Assembly (NCBI RefSeq): GCF_000012945.1
Contig: NC_007510.1
Location: 3,472,001 to 3,536,000, forward strand
Reading direction: 5' to 3'
Length of the DNA: 64,000 nt
Source of the DNA: Burkholderia lata
GTDB taxonomy: Bacteria > Pseudomonadota > Gammaproteobacteria > Burkholderiales > Burkholderiaceae
A model generated the notes under the pieces. It saw nothing but the letters and a program-made list of their open reading frames with translations, was not told the origin of the DNA and searched no databases. Positions 61,168 through 64,000 of this stretch are shown in pieces. The position numbers and the translations under genes were made by a program. Positions within the stretch are counted from its first letter, which is position 1. Every line of letters begins with the position of its first letter.

Positions 61168-61956
61168 TTAGCTCTTCATCTGCGTGACGGTCTGCAGCAT
61201 CTGGTCGGACGTCGTCACGGCCTTGCTGTTGATCTCGTAGGCACGCTGCGTCTGGATCATGTTGACGAGCTCCTGCACGACGTTCACGTTCGACGATTCG
61301 ACGTAGTTCTGGCTGAGCGTGCCCGCGCCGTTCAGGCCCGGCTGCGACACGTTCGGCGCACCCGACGACGTCGTCTCGGAGAACAGGTTCTCGCCGCGCG
61401 CTTCGAGACCGGCCGGGTTGATGAAGGTCGCGACCTGCAGCGAGCCGATCTGCACCGAATTGGTCGAGCCCGCCTGCGTGACCGTCACGACACCGTCCTT
61501 GCCGATCGTCAGCGAGGTCGCATTCTGCGGAATCGTGATCGCCGGCAGGACCTGGTAGCCGCTCGACGTGACGAGCTGGCCCTGCGCGTTGGTCTGGAAC
61601 GAGCCATCGCGCGTGTAGGCGTTCGTGCCGTCCGGCATCAGCACCTGGAAGAAGCCCGCGCCGTTGATCGCGACGTCCTTCGAGTTGCCGGTCTGCGTGA
61701 GGCCGCCCTGCGTGTACAGGCGCTCGGTCGCGACCTGCTGCACGCCGGTGCCGAGCTGCAGGCCCGACGGCAGTTCCGTCTGCTGCGTCGAGTTCGCGCC
61801 CGGCTGGCGGATGGTCTGGTACAGCAGATCCTCGAACACCGCGCGCGACGCCTTGAAGCCGTTCGTGCTGGTGTTCGCGAGGTTGTTCGAAATCACGTCC
61901 ATCTGCGCCTGCTGCGCATTCATGCCGGTGGCGGCGATGTAGAGCGAACGGTTCAC
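61168..61956 (-). CDS. flgG: Flagellar distal rod protein FlgG
   Basis: A 262-residue rod protein beginning [38 protein letters not shown], with [27 protein letters not shown] at the end. The start codon is GTG (61954-61956), preceded by GCAGGAGAACTGACAA with good spacing; no ATG start is compatible with the family N-terminus. Confidence 0.95.
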   Translation of the reverse strand: MNRSLYIAATGMNAQQAQMDVISNNLANTSTNGFKASRAVFEDLLYQTIRQPGANSTQQTELPSGLQLGTGVQQVATERLYTQGGLTQTGNSKDVAINGAGFFQVLMPDGTNAYTRDGSFQTNAQGQLVTSSGYQVLPAITIPQNATSLTIGKDGVVTVTQAGSTNSVQIGSLQVATFINPAGLEARGENLFSETTSSGAPNVSQPGLNGAGTLSQNYVESSNVNVVQELVNMIQTQRAYEINSKAVTTSDQMLQTVTQMKS

Positions 61957-61990
61957 TTGTCAGTTCTCCTGCGTAGGCTGGCGCGGGCGC

Positions 61991-62749
61991 TCAGCTGAAA
62001 TTGAGCAGCTGGTTCGCCGACTGCTCGTTCTGGTCGGCCGTCTGGATCAGCTTCGACTGAAGCTGGAACGCGCGCGCGTTGTCGATCATCGCGACCATCG
62101 CGGTCACCGGGTTGACGTTGCTGCCTTCGAGCGAATTCGGCGTGACGACCACGTTCGGGTCGGCATCGGCCGGATTGCCGTCGGCGGTGCGGAACAGCCC
62201 GTCGTTGCCGCGCGTGAGCGTGGCCGGATCGGGATTCACGAGCTTCATCTGGTCGACGATCGCGACCGCCGTCGGCGGGTCGCCCGGCATCAGTGCGGAA
62301 ATCGTGCCGTCCTTGCCGATCGTCACTTCCGCGTTCGGCGGCACCGAGATCGGGCCGCCGTTGCCGACCACCGGCAGGTTGCTCGCGTTGACGAGCTGGC
62401 CGTTCTCGTCGACGTGCAGGTTGCCGGCGCGCGTGTACGCCTCGCTGCCGTCGGCCGCCTGCACCGACAGCCAGCCCGCGCCCTGCACGGCGACGTCGAG
62501 CGGGTTGCCGGTGCGCGTGATCGGACCCGGCGCGTAGTCGGCGCCGGGCGTCGACGCGAGCACGTAGGTGCGCGTCGTCGTCGGGTCGCTCGTGCTGCCG
62601 TCGCCGAAATTCATCGGCACCGCGCGATACGTCGCGAGCTGCGCGCGAAAGCCCGTCGTCGACGCGTTCGCGAGGTTGTTCGCGACGATCGCCTGCTGGT
62701 CGAGCGACTGCGACGCACCCGTCATCGCCGTGTAGATCAGTCGGTCCAT
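61991..62749 (-). CDS. flgF: Flagellar proximal rod protein FlgF
   Basis: A 252-residue rod protein: MDRLIYTAMTGASQSLDQQAIVANNLANASTTGFRAQL at the N-terminus and GSNVNPVTAMVAMIDNARAFQLQSKLIQTADQNEQSANQLL at the C-terminus, the paired helices of the rod family. It is 34 bp ahead of flgG in the same operon. Confidence 0.95.
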   Translation of the reverse strand: MDRLIYTAMTGASQSLDQQAIVANNLANASTTGFRAQLATYRAVPMNFGDGSTSDPTTTRTYVLASTPGADYAPGPITRTGNPLDVAVQGAGWLSVQAADGSEAYTRAGNLHVDENGQLVNASNLPVVGNGGPISVPPNAEVTIGKDGTISALMPGDPPTAVAIVDQMKLVNPDPATLTRGNDGLFRTADGNPADADPNVVVTPNSLEGSNVNPVTAMVAMIDNARAFQLQSKLIQTADQNEQSANQLLNFS

Positions 62750-62768
62750 GGCTGCTCGTTGTCCGCGC

Positions 62769-64000
62769 TTACAGGTTGATGATCGTCTGGTCGACGGCCT
62801 GCTGCGTCTTGATCGTCTGCGCGTTCGCCTGGTAGTTGCGCTGCGCGGTGATCAGGTTGACGAGCTGCGACGTGAGGTCGACGTTCGAGTTTTCCAGCGC
62901 GCTGCCCTGCAGCTTGCCGTGGTTCGTGCTGCCCGGCGCCGAGATCTGCGGCACGCCCGACGCGGCGCTTTCCGCGTACTGGTTGCCGCCGAGGTTCACC
63001 AGCCCGTTCGGGTTGTTGAAGTTGGCGAGCGCGATCTCACCGAGCACGGCGGTCTGGCCGTTCGAGTAGTTGCCGGTCAGCTTGCCGTCGGCGCCGATCG
63101 TGTAGGTCGTCAGCGTGCCGCTCGCGTAGCCGTCCTGCGCGAGGTTGTTCACGCCGTCCTTGCCGCCGTACTGCGTCGTGCCGGTCAGGTCGAGCGTGAG
63201 GCTCTGCGGCGTCGCCGAGCCGTCGGTGTTCGGCACCGTGAACTGGAACTGGCCGACCGACGTGGTCGGCGTGGCCGGCGTGCCCGTCGTCGTGCTCTTG
63301 ATCGCGCCCGACGAGTCGAACGTGACCGTGCCGAGATCCGTCGTGGAGCCGCCCTGCACGCCCGCGTACGCTTCCCACGTGCCGGCCGCCGACTTCACGA
63401 AGTACATGTTGACCGCCTGCGAACCGCCGAGCGAGTCGTACACCTGGATCGACGTCGAGTAGTTGTAGGTCGTGTTGTCGGTCGCGCTGAACGGCGTCTT
63501 GGTCGGCGTCGTGTCCTGCGAATTCAGGTTGAACTGCGCGGAGATCTTGGTCGTCGCGGTCGGCGCGATGTTGGTCGTCGGCGCCTGCAGCGGCACGGTC
63601 TGCGCGGTGTTGATCACGCCGCCCGCGTTGGCCGCATAGCCCATCAGGTTACGGCCTTGCGAGTCGACGATGAAGCCGTTCTTGTCGCGCTGGAACGTGC
63701 CGTCGCGCGAGTAGGTCGTCACGCCGTTGTTCGACATCTGGAAGAAGCCGTTGCCGTTGATCGCGACGTCGAGCGACGAGCTCGTCGTGTTGATCGTGCC
63801 CTGGCCGAAGTTCTGCTGCACCGCGTTCAGCGACGTGCCGATACCGATCTGCGTGTTGGTCGACGTCGCGACCGAGTTCGCATACATGTCGGCGAACTGC
63901 GCGGTGCTCGACTTGAAGCCGACCGTGTTCGCGTTCGCGATGTTGTTGCCGATCACGTCGAGCGCGTTCGATGCACCCGCGAGGCCGCTCAGACCCTGTT
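62769..64000 (-). CDS. flgE: Flagellar hook protein FlgE, partial (5' end outside window)
   Basis: About 410 C-terminal-side residues are in the window and the frame is open to base 64000; the segment QGLSGLAGASNALDVIGNNIANANTVGFKSS shows that only a few N-terminal codons are missing. An apparent GTG start at 63956 is an internal valine. The end has GSALENSNVDLTSQLVNLITAQRNYQANAQTIKT. It forms the hook; flgBCD are expected just outside. Confidence 0.95.
   Translation of the reverse strand, partial: QGLSGLAGASNALDVIGNNIANANTVGFKSSTAQFADMYANSVATSTNTQIGIGTSLNAVQQNFGQGTINTTSSSLDVAINGNGFFQMSNNGVTTYSRDGTFQRDKNGFIVDSQGRNLMGYAANAGGVINTAQTVPLQAPTTNIAPTATTKISAQFNLNSQDTTPTKTPFSATDNTTYNYSTSIQVYDSLGGSQAVNMYFVKSAAGTWEAYAGVQGGSTTDLGTVTFDSSGAIKSTTTGTPATPTTSVGQFQFTVPNTDGSATPQSLTLDLTGTTQYGGKDGVNNLAQDGYASGTLTTYTIGADGKLTGNYSNGQTAVLGEIALANFNNPNGLVNLGGNQYAESAASGVPQISAPGSTNHGKLQGSALENSNVDLTSQLVNLITAQRNYQANAQTIKTQQAVDQTIINL

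Noticed and set aside
63954..63956. GTG as the start of flgE
   Set aside because: The frame continues upstream with the conserved hook-protein N-terminus to the window edge, so this is an internal valine.

Overview
The window is a GC-rich (roughly two-thirds G+C) stretch of a Burkholderia-type chromosome. The reasons are the gene content and order (flgE-flgL with ycgR between flgJ and flgK, phosphocholine-specific phospholipase C, Burkholderiales porins, a DUF3138 protein) and the strong G/C third-position codon bias. It most resembles chromosome 1 of a Burkholderia cepacia complex member; this is inferred from gene content, not from a database match. No rRNA, tRNA, CRISPR array, prophage or intact insertion sequence was seen.

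Layout. 1-9.9 kb: the 3' end of a phospholipase C gene, a small hydrolase, a GhrA-type reductase with HMG-CoA lyase, a YbaK-like deacylase with a DUF1289 protein, a divergent EamA exporter/AsnC regulator pair, a fluoroacetate-dehalogenase-like hydrolase, nitronate monooxygenase and a LysR regulator. 9.9-15.4 kb: a porin, a Gly/His-rich secreted protein, a bile-acid-type symporter, an 8-bp tandem repeat tract, and an EAL-CBS-GGDEF cyclic-di-GMP protein behind a sigma-28-type promoter. 15.4-19.3 kb: a LacI regulator, an AGE-family sugar isomerase and a PfkB kinase in one overlapping operon, probably mannose to fructose to fructose-6-phosphate. 19.27-19.59 kb: a 320-bp element made of nested inverted repeats. 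19.6-28.2 kb: housekeeping genes (a MidA-type methyltransferase, a folM-like reductase, folB, ttcA, glmU, glmS), a HigBA-type toxin-antitoxin pair and two small hypothetical genes. 28.2-30 kb: a cupredoxin/FTR1 iron importer and a copper-chaperone-like protein behind a CueR-type promoter.

30-45.6 kb is a large polyamine island. puuC and puuR lie on the minus strand. On the plus strand are puuD, puuA, spuC, potF, potG, potH and potI, in the order of the Pseudomonas spu operon, followed by a DUF3138 outer-membrane barrel gene and two tandem PuuB-like oxidases. Together they would import putrescine/spermidine-type amines and degrade them by both the gamma-glutamyl route and the transaminase route.

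45.6-53.6 kb holds glutathione reductase, a small hypothetical protein, a second porin, a DUF1275 protein, a split chromate transporter with a divergent LysR regulator, and a uracil/xanthine-type permease. 53.9-64 kb (minus strand) is a flagellar block: flgE (cut by the window end), flgF, flgG, flgH, flgI, flgJ, ycgR, flgK, flgL. Sigma-28-type promoters precede ycgR and flgK, and a third precedes the distant EAL-CBS-GGDEF gene. This suggests a late-flagellar circuit that couples cyclic-di-GMP turnover to the YcgR brake.
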